Below are positions 40,507-49,378 of a stretch of 64,000 nt of DNA, in pieces. This DNA is from Lactobacillus sp. CBA3605 (GTDB lineage Bacteria; Bacillota; Bacilli; Lactobacillales; Lactobacillaceae): positions 744,001-808,000 of the forward strand of contig NZ_CP027190.1 of the NCBI RefSeq assembly GCF_002970915.1, given 5' to 3'. Positions within the stretch are counted from its first letter, which is position 1. Each line of letters begins with the position of its first letter. The translations under genes and the position numbers were made by a program. A model generated the notes under the pieces. The model searched no databases. It worked only from the letters and a program-made list of their open reading frames with translations, and had not been told where the DNA came from.

Positions 40507-41046
40507 TCACAGTCCCGGCTCAATTAATTCCCATAACACATCAAAGCGTTCCTTATAATCAGGCCAATTCCACGTTTCTTTAAACGTCGGCAGCATAAAC
40601 ACAGTCAAAGCGGCCATAATCGCCTCAGCTTTAGCTGTACCACCTGTTTCATAACCCATAATTCGATTGATTTCAAGATACGCAGGTTGTAGGACTTCCC
40701 GCAAGACAAGTGGTCGATCATCAATATACTGTGTATTTAATGCAAACATCCTTGGATTCGTATTGTAGGTTGTTTTCTTCGCATTGACCAGTTGCCATAA
40801 CCAAGCTTTCAACGCCACTGTTGCCGGTGTAGCCGCTGGCGGTGTCGTAATTTTAGCAATGATTTCTCGACTAAACCACTGTTTCAAGACCGCTGTCCAT
40901 AAGTCGTCCTTATTTTTAAAATGCTTATACAGCGCTGCATGCGTAATATTTAATTCATGACCTATTTTAGCTAACGTCACATCGTCATCGGTTGCTAATA
41001 GTAGCTCCGCTGTTTGAATGATCAGCTCATTCGTCACTTTTCTCAT
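40507..41046 (-). CDS. TetR family transcriptional regulator
   Basis: 179 residues from ATG 41046, nine bases after AAGGAG. N-terminal helix-turn-helix (TLAKIGHELNITHAALYKHFKNKDDLW, residues about 25-52) and a helical ligand domain with TetR_C-like features. Divergent from the SDR gene at 41187, with a 140-bp gap; the SDR gene is its most likely target. Ligand unknown. Confidence 0.88.
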   Translation of the reverse strand: MRKVTNELIIQTAELLLATDDDVTLAKIGHELNITHAALYKHFKNKDDLWTAVLKQWFSREIIAKITTPPAATPATVALKAWLWQLVNAKKTTYNTNPRMFALNTQYIDDRPLVLREVLQPAYLEINRIMGYETGGTAKAEAIMAALTVFMLPTFKETWNWPDYKERFDVLWELIEPGL

Positions 41047-41116
41047 CGTCATCAACTCCTTAAAGCCTTATTTTAGCACAGCTTATCCTGATTATGCTCA
41101 CCTTAAGTAACATTTT

Positions 41117-41145
41117 TTGATTTTTGTAACTATCGGTGCTACAAT
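41117..41145 (+). promoter_or_regulatory. Promoter of the SDR gene
   Basis: -35 TTGATT (41117-41122), 17-bp spacer, -10 TACAAT (41140-41145). Confidence 0.65.
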
Positions 41146-41186
41146 ACATCACATCATCTAAATAATTCAATTGACAGGAGCAACTT

Positions 41187-41981
41187 ATGAAATTAAAAAA
41201 TGAAACCATTCTAATCACTGGCGGTACCTCGGGTATCGGATTAGCATTTGCGATTAGACTCATGTCCATGGGCAATACCGTCATTATTGTCGGCCGATCA
41301 CAATCTAAGTTGGATACGCTACTGGCTAAATATCCCAAACTTCATGGGATTGCTGCTGATGTTAGCCAACCTAAAGATGTTCAAGCCTTAGCTGACACTT
41401 TAAATCATGATTTTCCAAAATTAACGATTATTTTAAATTCGGCCGGTATTATGCGTCAATATGATTTATTCGATTCAAAAATTGCACTACCTGATTTAAC
41501 GGCTGAAATCCAAACTAATTTATACGGCACGATTTATGTCACTAAATCCTTATTACCACTTTTACAAAAGCAACCGGAAGCCATGATTGTCAACGTCAGC
41601 TCACTACTTGCACTGATGTCCGTCGCCGATTCACCAATCTATTCCGCTTCAAAAACGGGCGTTCATATGTACACCGATGCCTTACGTGAACAAATTCGAG
41701 CTAAAGGCTTAAATATTCATGTTCTAGAATTACTCCCGCCATTAGTTACCGAAACTAACCTAACTTCACAATACGATAATGACCGCTTAACAAAAATGGT
41801 TAGTTCACCGTTATCAAAATTAGTTGATGCTGGTATTAAGGGGATGGCGAAAAACCGTCTCCAAGTCAACGTTGGGTTCACTGCCGTCTTACGTCAATTT
41901 ATGAAGATAATGCCTAATACCATCACCCATATTTGGGGTAAGCAAACTTTGACTGCATTTTTCAAAAAAGATACGCATTAA
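41187..41981 (+). CDS. Short-chain dehydrogenase, DltE-like
   Basis: 264 residues. Classical SDR: TGGTSGIG at residues 11-18, NSAG near 88, active Ser in VNVSSLLAL, YSASK holding Tyr-x3-Lys near 152-156. The pattern of the N-terminus (MKLKNETILITGGTSGIGLAFA) matches the DltE/YdfG-like oxidoreductases of Firmicutes. The C-terminus carries a non-catalytic hydrophobic extension. Substrate unknown. Divergent from a TetR regulator. Ribosome binding site AGGAG. Confidence 0.88.
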   Translation: MKLKNETILITGGTSGIGLAFAIRLMSMGNTVIIVGRSQSKLDTLLAKYPKLHGIAADVSQPKDVQALADTLNHDFPKLTIILNSAGIMRQYDLFDSKIALPDLTAEIQTNLYGTIYVTKSLLPLLQKQPEAMIVNVSSLLALMSVADSPIYSASKTGVHMYTDALREQIRAKGLNIHVLELLPPLVTETNLTSQYDNDRLTKMVSSPLSKLVDAGIKGMAKNRLQVNVGFTAVLRQFMKIMPNTITHIWGKQTLTAFFKKDTH

Positions 41982-42147
41982 TTAAATCACTGACACCATC
42001 TTATGCTCACCGATATTACTGATTTTATTTAAAAAAACGAGAAATTAACACTTTTTCGACTTGATAGTCGACGACCTCGGTTGATGATTGTTATAATGTT
42101 ATTAAACGTAGTTTTGGCGTTAATCTATGAAATGGCGGGGTAACGAG

Positions 42148-42501
42148 ATGTCGAGTAATAATTTTGGTTTAGCGACTGGTTTTTTGGTCATTTTACTTAT
42201 TTGGGTTTACCAGCGTATTCGGATGCCAAAAATGCATTCGTTAGCTGGTTACATGTCACAACGCGCCATCAAGAATGAACAAACCTGGAAATTTGCCCAA
42301 CATTTCTATGCCATGTTGGGAATTGAAATCTTTGGTCTGCTTTTCATTGGCGCAGTCTTAGGTGGCATTTTTAACATTGCTGGCCTGCAAAGTGTGAACT
42401 TACAAGCCATTGCACTAGGGGCTGGTCTAATTCTACAAAACATTGCCACCGAACGTGAATTGCGACATGAATTTCCTGATAAGCCACAATCGAAAGCCTA
42501 A
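42148..42501 (+). CDS. SdpI-like small membrane protein
   Basis: 117 residues from ATG 42148 with GGCGGGG upstream; an ATG at 42127 is in the same frame. Three hydrophobic segments (residues about 5-22, 50-75 and 80-100). The loop GYMSQRAIKNEQTWKFAQHF resembles the SdpI/YhfL family loop (RxxxS...WxxA), whose Bacillus member gives immunity to a secreted toxin. The similarity is short and the function is uncertain. A TATAAT is at 42092-42097. Confidence 0.6.
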   Translation: MSSNNFGLATGFLVILLIWVYQRIRMPKMHSLAGYMSQRAIKNEQTWKFAQHFYAMLGIEIFGLLFIGAVLGGIFNIAGLQSVNLQAIALGAGLILQNIATERELRHEFPDKPQSKA

Positions 42502-42628
42502 CCAGTGCATTATAATTGACCGCTACTATTAATTGCTTAATATTAGTAATGGTAACTTTTACAAGTTTAAAACCTTAATTCCAAATTAATGTAATTTAAT
42601 TAATATTTCTAGTAAAGAAGTGAAATAG

Positions 42629-44110
42629 ATGACTGAAGAAAAAATCGCCCTGTTCACCATTTTTGGTGGTACCGGTGACTTAGCTCAACGCAAACTCTAC
42701 CCTTCGTTATTTAAGCTTTATCAAAAGGGTTATTTACAAGCGCACTTTGCCGTAATCGGGACTGCCCGACGGCCCTGGACGGATGAACATTATCATCAAA
42801 TCATTACGGATTCACTGGCCAGCTTACACGCTGATCCAGCCACGGTCTCTAAATTTGCGAGTCATTTTTATTACCAATCCCATGATGTGACAGATGCGCA
42901 ACATTACGTGACGCTAAAACAATTGTCTGAAAAGTTAGACCAACAATACGGCTTACAAGGTAATCGAATTTTCTACCTAGCCATGGCCCCTAATTTCTTT
43001 GGTACGATTGCGCAACATTTGAAGTCTGAAAATATCTTGACCCCAAATGGCTTCAACCGGGTCATTATCGAAAAGCCATTCGGCCATGATTACGATAGTG
43101 CCAAGGAATTAAACGATCAATTAACGGCAACCTTCAATGAAAACCAAATTTATCGCATCGACCATTACTTAGGTAAAGAAATGATTCAAAATATTTCGGC
43201 CATTCGGTTTGGCAATAACATTTGGGAATCACTTTGGAATAATCGGTACATCTCTAACGTTCAAATCACGTTAAGTGAAAAGTTGGGTGTTGAAGAACGG
43301 GCCGTTTATTATGACAATAGCGGTGCTTTACGCGATATGGTTCAAAATCATATTCTGCAAATTTTAAGTTTACTCACAATGGATCAACCCGTTGAGTTTA
43401 CCGAAAATGATATTGATGTCGAAAAGGTTAAAGCTTTACGTAGTTTACGACCATATAAGCCTGCTGAAATTGCCACTAACTTTGTTCGTGGGCAATACGC
43501 CCCTACTGATGAAGCTAAAGGCTATCGGCAAGAAGATAAGATCTCACCTGAGTCCAATACGGATACTTTCGTAGCCGGCAAAGTGATGATTGATAACTTC
43601 CGCTGGTCAGGTGTGCCATTCTACGTGCGGACTGGGAAACGCTTAGCTGATAAGTTTACCCGGATTGATGTGGTCTTCAAACGCCCCGTTGTGAATATTT
43701 TCAATCACGACGACAATCCTGATCAAACGCCTGATAATGGCTTAGAACCAAACGTTTTGACAATCAACGTTGAACCAACCGAAGGCTTTGAATTACGGAT
43801 GAATGCTAAATGTGTCGGTCAAGGCTTTGCAACGACCCCCGTCAAGCTCGATTTCGATCACGATTCTGAAGCCACGGCGAATAGTCCTGAAGCATACGAA
43901 CGTTTACTGCATGATGCCTTAAATGGCGATGCTACCAACTTTACTCACTGGCAAGAAGTGGCCTATTCTTGGAAGTTCGTCGATGTTATTCAGAAATACT
44001 GGGATGAACATACCCCTGACTTTCCGAACTACCAACCTGGAACTATGGGACCAACCGCTTCAGATGACTTATTAAAGCGTGATGGTAACGACTGGATTTA
44101 TAAAGGTTAA
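42629..44110 (+). CDS. zwf: Glucose-6-phosphate 1-dehydrogenase
   Basis: 493 residues, full length. NADP-binding GGTGDLAQRKLYPSL at residues 14-28, the active-site signature RIDHYLGKEM near 176, and the substrate-contacting EKPFGHD before it. It oxidises glucose 6-phosphate to 6-phosphogluconolactone, the entry to the oxidative pentose phosphate and phosphoketolase pathways, which meets xpk elsewhere in this window. Monocistronic with a strong terminator immediately after the stop. Confidence 0.97.
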   Translation: MTEEKIALFTIFGGTGDLAQRKLYPSLFKLYQKGYLQAHFAVIGTARRPWTDEHYHQIITDSLASLHADPATVSKFASHFYYQSHDVTDAQHYVTLKQLSEKLDQQYGLQGNRIFYLAMAPNFFGTIAQHLKSENILTPNGFNRVIIEKPFGHDYDSAKELNDQLTATFNENQIYRIDHYLGKEMIQNISAIRFGNNIWESLWNNRYISNVQITLSEKLGVEERAVYYDNSGALRDMVQNHILQILSLLTMDQPVEFTENDIDVEKVKALRSLRPYKPAEIATNFVRGQYAPTDEAKGYRQEDKISPESNTDTFVAGKVMIDNFRWSGVPFYVRTGKRLADKFTRIDVVFKRPVVNIFNHDDNPDQTPDNGLEPNVLTINVEPTEGFELRMNAKCVGQGFATTPVKLDFDHDSEATANSPEAYERLLHDALNGDATNFTHWQEVAYSWKFVDVIQKYWDEHTPDFPNYQPGTMGPTASDDLLKRDGNDWIYKG

Positions 44111-44114
44111 TCAA

Positions 44115-44153
44115 TGTCCCGCTGAGAATTTTTTCTCAGCGGGACATTTTTTT
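44115..44153 (+). terminator. Terminator of zwf
   Basis: 14-bp perfect arms (44115-44128, 44133-44146) and seven T. Confidence 0.95.
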
Positions 44154-44178
44154 GTTATTTCATCACTCCAAGTCATTT

Positions 44179-45567
44179 TTACTTGGTCGTCTTGTTGGCT
44201 ATCAAACGCTGGCAAACTGCGATTAACTTCGGAATTGCGACGGTTAATTCCGCTAACGTCAACGCCGTAAAGCCTAATAAATAGTAGTCGTGACTAGGCA
44301 TGGCAACCCAATTCGAATCCAACGGATAAATCCGAATACCAGCAGCTTCTAAAGCGGTTAAGAGTTGCGTTTGATCTAAATTTGGAATCTGGACAACTAG
44401 GTGTAAGCCAGCTCCCGTTTCAATCGGCATAATCAGTGCAGTAGCCGCTAACAATTGGCACACCCGCTGATATTTTTGGCGATTTAAGGCCCGACTACGG
44501 CTCAAATGCCGATAATAGGCCCCACTTTCAAAGTAGTTCACCATCGTTTGTTGTAGTAATCCTGCAACCATGGCGGAGCGATATTGATACTGCTGATGAT
44601 ACGTTGCCATCAACGCTGTTGGTAAGACCACGTAACCCATGCGTGAGGTCGGATCAATTCCTTTGGCAAACGTCCCTAAATAGGCGACTTGATCCGCTGT
44701 AGCTAACGATTGAAGTGCTGGCAAAGGTTGGGCATCATAACGATATTCATTATCATAGTCGTCCTCCACGATTAAACGCTGATGTTCGGCGGCCCATTGC
44801 AATAAGGCTAAGCGTTGGGCAATCGGCAACGCATAACCTAATGGAAATTGGTGGGATGGCGTTGTATAAACGACCTGTGGCTGTTGTTGCTCAATGGCAG
44901 TTAAGTCCACGCCAGCCGTGGTAACTGGTAAGCGCACTGCTTGGTGACCAACCCCAGCAATCAAGGTTGCTAACCCACGATAACCGGGATTTTCAATGCC
45001 CACCGTCCCAGCTGGCAGCAAGCTCAGCAATAAGCTAAGGCCAGTTTTAGGCCCATTGGTAATGACAATCTGATCAGCCTGGCATTGAACCCCACGCGTT
45101 TGCCGCAAAAAAACCACCAGTTGTTCGCGTAACGTCAACAAACCTTGCGCATCTGGATACAGTTCGGTAGGCGCCTGCTCAGTTTGTTGTAGTGCCAAGC
45201 GGACAGCTCGTTTCCAGCTATTCCAACTGGGTTTTAAAACCTCAGTCACCCCATAACGAAAATCAAATTGAATGGGTCGCGGGGCAATCCGCCGTGGCGG
45301 GATTGGGATGACCGGCTTAGCCGTCGCAGGCCAATGACGAATATCATTAAAATAATAACCACTGCCAGGCACCGCATATACATATCCCTCTGCCAATAAT
45401 TGTTCATAGGCCTGTTCTACCGTTGTCTTCGAAACGCCAAGATTTTGTGCTTGTTTTCGAATCGACCATAACTTTTGATGGGCCGATTGTTGGGGCACAT
45501 AACTCGCTCGCAATTGGTGATAAAGCTGTAAATACAACGGTGTCGCTGAGTGACGATCAAGTGGCAT
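44179..45567 (-). CDS. MocR/PdxR-type regulator (GntR helix-turn-helix fused to aminotransferase domain)
   Basis: 462 residues. Residues 1-75 are a GntR winged helix (PLYLQLYHQL, AQNLGVSKTTVEQAYEQLLAEGYVYAVPGSGYYF); residues about 100-460 are a fold-type I aminotransferase domain with DDYDNEYRY (PLP-binding Asp-x-Tyr region) and GTFAKGIDPTSRMGY containing the PLP lysine. MocR proteins sense PLP or an amino compound. It is divergent from the aminotransferase-dapA operon, across a 100-bp gap, and is the obvious candidate to control it. Confidence 0.92.
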   Translation of the reverse strand: MPLDRHSATPLYLQLYHQLRASYVPQQSAHQKLWSIRKQAQNLGVSKTTVEQAYEQLLAEGYVYAVPGSGYYFNDIRHWPATAKPVIPIPPRRIAPRPIQFDFRYGVTEVLKPSWNSWKRAVRLALQQTEQAPTELYPDAQGLLTLREQLVVFLRQTRGVQCQADQIVITNGPKTGLSLLLSLLPAGTVGIENPGYRGLATLIAGVGHQAVRLPVTTAGVDLTAIEQQQPQVVYTTPSHQFPLGYALPIAQRLALLQWAAEHQRLIVEDDYDNEYRYDAQPLPALQSLATADQVAYLGTFAKGIDPTSRMGYVVLPTALMATYHQQYQYRSAMVAGLLQQTMVNYFESGAYYRHLSRSRALNRQKYQRVCQLLAATALIMPIETGAGLHLVVQIPNLDQTQLLTALEAAGIRIYPLDSNWVAMPSHDYYLLGFTALTLAELTVAIPKLIAVCQRLIANKTTK

Positions 45568-45667
45568 AAGCTAACTGTCCTTTCATTTTTGTCAAAAGTG
45601 TCTATTTTAATCAATACAGTTTTTCTCTATTATAGGCATTAATCTTGAGGAGAGGAAGCTGATTTAA

Positions 45668-46828
45668 TTGACTAATCACATTATAAAAACAATTCAAGTC
45701 TCTGGTATCCGCCGTTTCGATGAGGCCATCAGCACCATTCCTGACATTATCAAATTAACCGTGGGCGAACCGGATTTACCAACGCCTGACCATATCAAAA
45801 AAGCAGCCATCCGTGCCATCCAAGCTGATTGCAGTCATTATTCACCATTAATGGGATTTCCAGCATTACAAGTGGCAGCTAGCCATTATTTTCACGAAAA
45901 ATACGGTTTACTTTATCAACCAAATGAAATTCTAGCAACGGTCGGGGCTACCGAGGCGGTGGCAACGAGTTTACTGACCCTGCTCAATCCCCGTGATGGC
46001 GTCTTATTGCCTATGCCTTGCTACACCAGCTATGAGCCCGTATTAGCAATGGCCCAAGCCCAAGTCATTCCCATTGACACCACGGCCAGTAACTATAAGT
46101 TGACACCAACAGTCTTAGCCGCCACCATTCAGGCCCATCACGCAGATAACTTAAAAGCCATTATTTTAAACTACCCGACAAATCCGACCGGGGTCACCTA
46201 CACCCGCTCGGAATTAGCCGCACTAGTCAAGGTCATTCGTCAAGCTGGCTTACTCGTCATTAGCGATGAGATTTACAGTGAAATCACCTACGACCAACCC
46301 CATGTGGCCTTGGCAACCCTATATCCAGAACGTACCATTACCATCAACGGCCTGTCCAAATCACATGCCATGACAGGGTGGCGCCTGGGCTTCATTATGG
46401 CCCCCCAGTCCCTCATGACTGAAATGAAAAAGACCCATCAATACTTAGTGACTTCTGCGAGTTCCATTACGCAAATGGCGGGGATTGAGGCCCTCACTAA
46501 TGGCCTAGCCGATGGCCCCAAGATGCGGGCCAGTTATCAGCACCGGCGGGATTACTTAATGCAGCGACTAAACGAAATTGGCCTTAACTATCTCCATCCG
46601 GCTGGTGCTTTTTACCTTTTCGCTCAAATTCCCGCTGACTTTAAAGGAACCAGCTTGGATTTTGCAACTCAGTTAGCCAAACAAGCACAGGTAGCTGTTA
46701 TTCCGGGATCCGCTTTCGGCGCCGCTGGTGAAGGTTGGTTTCGAATCAGCTATGCGGCTAGCGAAGCCGCTTTGCGTCAAGGGATGAATCAACTCGCAAC
46801 TTGGTGTGCCCAACGTCAAAATTTATAA
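45668..46828 (+). CDS. Class I/II aminotransferase (AraT / N-acetyl-diaminopimelate aminotransferase type)
   Basis: 386 residues. PLP-binding lysine in INGLSKSHAMTGWRLGF near residue 235, NYPTNPTGVTY near 175, final substrate arginine in WFRISYAAS near 362. It resembles both aromatic aminotransferase AraT and PatA of the acetylated lysine route. dapA lies directly downstream and would provide the substrate chain, which favours N-acetyl-LL-2,6-diaminopimelate aminotransferase; L. plantarum annotations usually say araT. Start TTG 45668 with AGGAGAGGAAGC upstream. Confidence 0.88.
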   Translation: MTNHIIKTIQVSGIRRFDEAISTIPDIIKLTVGEPDLPTPDHIKKAAIRAIQADCSHYSPLMGFPALQVAASHYFHEKYGLLYQPNEILATVGATEAVATSLLTLLNPRDGVLLPMPCYTSYEPVLAMAQAQVIPIDTTASNYKLTPTVLAATIQAHHADNLKAIILNYPTNPTGVTYTRSELAALVKVIRQAGLLVISDEIYSEITYDQPHVALATLYPERTITINGLSKSHAMTGWRLGFIMAPQSLMTEMKKTHQYLVTSASSITQMAGIEALTNGLADGPKMRASYQHRRDYLMQRLNEIGLNYLHPAGAFYLFAQIPADFKGTSLDFATQLAKQAQVAVIPGSAFGAAGEGWFRISYAASEAALRQGMNQLATWCAQRQNL

Positions 46829-46844
46829 ACGGAGGTTTTTTACA

Positions 46845-47726
46845 ATGGATTTTACAACCGCAACTTTAATGACGGCGATGGTCACGCCCTTCGATGACCA
46901 AAATCAGCTTGACTATGCCCGTTTAAAGGGCTTAATTGAGACCTTACTTGCCCACCATACCAATGGGTTACTCGTTGGTGGCACAACTGGTGAGGGACCA
47001 ACCTTAACTCATTCTGAAAAGTTAACCCTGTTTCGAACAACCGCGCAAATTGTCGCTGGGCGGGTCCCAGTGATGGCGAATACCGGATCAAATGATACCG
47101 CCGCAACCATTGCCTTAACACGCCAAGCCAGTCAAATCGTCGGGATTGATGCGGCGTTAGTCGTGGTGCCACCTTATAACAAACCCGATCAAGCTGGGAT
47201 GCTAGCTCACTTTACCGCTATCGCTGATCGTGGCGGGTTGCCGCTGATGATTTACAATATTCCCAGTCGCGTTGGCGTTAAAATGCAAGTTGATACCATC
47301 CTAACACTGGCTCAACATCCAAATATTATTGGCGTTAAGCAGTGTACTTCCTTAGAAGAACTAGCCGCCGTCGTTGAACAGGCCCCACGTGATTTTTACG
47401 TTTATACTGGCGAAGATGCTCAGACCCTGACAGCTAAATTACTCGGTGCTCATGGGGTTATTTCCGTTGCTAGTCATCTATTTGGCGATGAAATGTCAGC
47501 AATGCTCACGGCCTTAGATACTGGTCAAATTACGTTGGCGGGTCAACGCCAACGCCAGCTATTTCCCAAAATGGCGGCACTGTTCAGTTTACCCTCACCG
47601 GCGCCAGTCAAAGCAGCTTTAAATCAACGCCACTGCGACGTTGGGCAGCCACGGTTACCCATCCTACCCCTAACACCGACCCAGCAAGCGACCTTGACTG
47701 ATCAACTAACCTTCAAGGCAGAATAG
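46845..47726 (+). CDS. dapA: 4-hydroxy-tetrahydrodipicolinate synthase
   Basis: 293 residues from ATG 46845, nine bases after GGAGG. GGTTGEGPTLTHSE (residues about 44-57) holds the conserved Thr pair, YNIPSRVGV the catalytic Tyr near 136, and IGVKQCTSL the Schiff-base Lys near 165. It condenses pyruvate with aspartate semialdehyde, the first step to diaminopimelate and lysine. It follows the aminotransferase gene by 16 bases in one operon. Some family members are N-acetylneuraminate or keto-sugar lyases, but the residues fit DapA. Confidence 0.92.
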   Translation: MDFTTATLMTAMVTPFDDQNQLDYARLKGLIETLLAHHTNGLLVGGTTGEGPTLTHSEKLTLFRTTAQIVAGRVPVMANTGSNDTAATIALTRQASQIVGIDAALVVVPPYNKPDQAGMLAHFTAIADRGGLPLMIYNIPSRVGVKMQVDTILTLAQHPNIIGVKQCTSLEELAAVVEQAPRDFYVYTGEDAQTLTAKLLGAHGVISVASHLFGDEMSAMLTALDTGQITLAGQRQRQLFPKMAALFSLPSPAPVKAALNQRHCDVGQPRLPILPLTPTQQATLTDQLTFKAE

Positions 47727-47792
47727 TTCTTTATCCCTTAAGAACCAGTTATAATGAAGTTATAATTCGGTTCGTAGAAAGTGGTGAAGAAC

Positions 47793-47924
47793 ATGTGTGG
47801 TGGTTGGTATTTCGGTGGCTTCCCCTTCATGTGGCTAGGGGGCACCTTAGGTTTAATAGCCATAGTCATGATTAGTGTGTTAGGCACAATGTTAGTTGTG
47901 AACCATTCAAAAAACAAACAGTAA
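47793..47924 (+). CDS. Small membrane protein, 43 residues
   Basis: Short frame with start MCGGWYFGGF, a single membrane helix (FMWLGGTLGLIAIVMISVLGTMLVV in part) and a basic tail ending SKNKQ. GGTGA lies nine bases before the ATG, and TATAAT boxes are at 47750 and 47761; a strong terminator follows 14 bases after the stop. This complete small transcription unit makes it a likely real gene. No family recognised; it could act as a regulatory or stress-related membrane peptide. Confidence 0.6.
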   Translation: MCGGWYFGGFPFMWLGGTLGLIAIVMISVLGTMLVVNHSKNKQ

Positions 47925-47937
47925 CGCAATCAGTACC

Positions 47938-47977
47938 AAAAAAGCCTGGCATCATGAATGAATGCCAAGCTTTTTTT
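47938..47977. terminator. Bidirectional terminator
   Basis: 15-base arms AAAAAAGCCTGGCAT / ATGCCAAGCTTTTTT with one wobble; between the 43-residue protein gene and the convergent NAD(P)-binding gene. Confidence 0.9.
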
Positions 47978-48005
47978 CGATTTAAATTTAGTTTTAGCCG
48001 GTGGT

Positions 48006-48647
48006 TTAAGCCATTTTAACAGCTGTCGTAATTTCGGTATCACCATTAATCAACGTAATCGTTTGACCAATCGTCGCTGGCGTTGCCAAGGCTTTAACGG
48101 CAAACGTGGCAACATCATCACGCGTGATTTCGCCACCAACACCAGGGTTAACAGTCACTTTACCAGTCCCAGCATCATTAACCAGGCCCCCAGGTTGTAG
48201 AATTGTATAATCAAGCTGCGTCCGATTTTTTAACCAATCATCCGCATAGTATTTGGCAACGTAATATGGTTTCAAAGTTGACGTCCACTTTTCACGATCC
48301 GCCGCAAATTCTGCACTAATAATCAGATAGCGTTGTACACCAGCCAGTTCAGCTGCTTGCATCGACTTAACGGCCCCATCTAAATCAATCATTAAGGTCA
48401 TATCATATCCAGTTTTACCACCCGAGCCAGCTGCGAATACCACGGCATCCATCCCTGCAAAAGCGGTCGCTAATTCGGCTGGTTGTGCTAATAAATCGAA
48501 CTTAACTGGTTGTGCACCAGCATCTTCAAAAGCTTCAGCCTGATCAGTGTTACGAATCCCAGCAAAGACTTGATCGCCCTGGGCCACTAACTTTGAAACA
48601 ATCTTCTTACCAATTTGGCCATGAGCCCCAATTATAAATACTTTCAT
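48006..48647 (-). CDS. NAD(P)-binding oxidoreductase-like protein (atypical SDR)
   Basis: 213 residues from ATG 48647, eight bases after GGGAG. MKVFIIGAHGQIGKKI contains the dinucleotide-binding GxxGxxG (residues 7-13); VFAAGSGGKTGYDMTLMIDLDG and DYTILQPGGLVND are typical of the YhfK/YwnB-type atypical SDRs. The classical catalytic Tyr-Lys pair is present only loosely (YYVAKYYAD). Substrate unknown. Related in fold to the protein at 10687-11286. Confidence 0.85.
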   Translation of the reverse strand: MKVFIIGAHGQIGKKIVSKLVAQGDQVFAGIRNTDQAEAFEDAGAQPVKFDLLAQPAELATAFAGMDAVVFAAGSGGKTGYDMTLMIDLDGAVKSMQAAELAGVQRYLIISAEFAADREKWTSTLKPYYVAKYYADDWLKNRTQLDYTILQPGGLVNDAGTGKVTVNPGVGGEITRDDVATFAVKALATPATIGQTITLINGDTEITTAVKMA

Positions 48648-48788
48648 ATTCGTCACTCCCAATTATTAATAGTTCTTATTATAAAGCTAATCATCACTAA
48701 CTTGGTATCAATATGTTTCAGGATTTGTCCCAGTCTCAGATTAGTCTTATAATAAGAGCCATCTCAATTAAGAAGGAAGTTATCCGCC

Positions 48789-49307
48789 ATGCTTAAATAC
48801 GTTCGTACCGCCACTATTGCGGATTTACCCGCCATGTTAGCCATTATTGAACAAGCCCGGACCGTTCTCGCTAACGATCAGATTCCACAGTGGCAGGATG
48901 GCTATCCCATTGCTGCTGATATCCAAGCTGATATTACGGCTAAGCGCGCCTGGCTATTAATCGTCGATGGTCAGATTGCAGGAACTGCTGCCTTACTCAC
49001 TACTCCGGACCCTAATTACCAAGTCATGCAAGCTGGTCAATGGATTGACGCAACGACTCCTTACACGTCAATTCACCGGATTGCCATTGCTGGTGCTTAT
49101 CATGGCCAACATTTGGCTGACTTTTATTTCAGTAATCTGATCACCTTGAGCCACCAACTTGGCTTTCGACAATTACGCGTCGACACGCACGCTTTAAATC
49201 AACGAATGCAGCACGTAATTCTCAAAGCTGGCTTTACGTATCAAGGCGTCGTCGTCATGGACGGCGACGTTACCGATCAGCGCAATGCTTATCAACTTAA
49301 CCTTTAA
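48789..49307 (+). CDS. GNAT family acetyltransferase
   Basis: 172 residues. The acetyl-CoA site appears as RIAIAGAYHGQHLADFYFS (motif A, Q/RxxGxG/A degenerate) near residues 97-115, preceded by the core strands AWLLIVDGQIAGTAAL and followed by LRVDTHALNQRMQHVILKAGF, the family's usual C-terminal pattern. It transfers an acetyl group to a small amine or a protein; the substrate is unknown. Monocistronic. Confidence 0.85.
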   Translation: MLKYVRTATIADLPAMLAIIEQARTVLANDQIPQWQDGYPIAADIQADITAKRAWLLIVDGQIAGTAALLTTPDPNYQVMQAGQWIDATTPYTSIHRIAIAGAYHGQHLADFYFSNLITLSHQLGFRQLRVDTHALNQRMQHVILKAGFTYQGVVVMDGDVTDQRNAYQLNL

Positions 49308-49315
49308 TAATCTAA

Positions 49316-49354
49316 AAATCGGCGGTCATTCAAAAAAAGAATGACCGCCGATTT
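49316..49354. terminator. Bidirectional terminator
   Basis: 16-bp perfect arms AAATCGGCGGTCATTC / GAATGACCGCCGATTT around A7; between the acetyltransferase gene and rexA. Confidence 0.94.
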
Positions 49355-49378
49355 CGAATTATTTGACCACTGCTTAAA

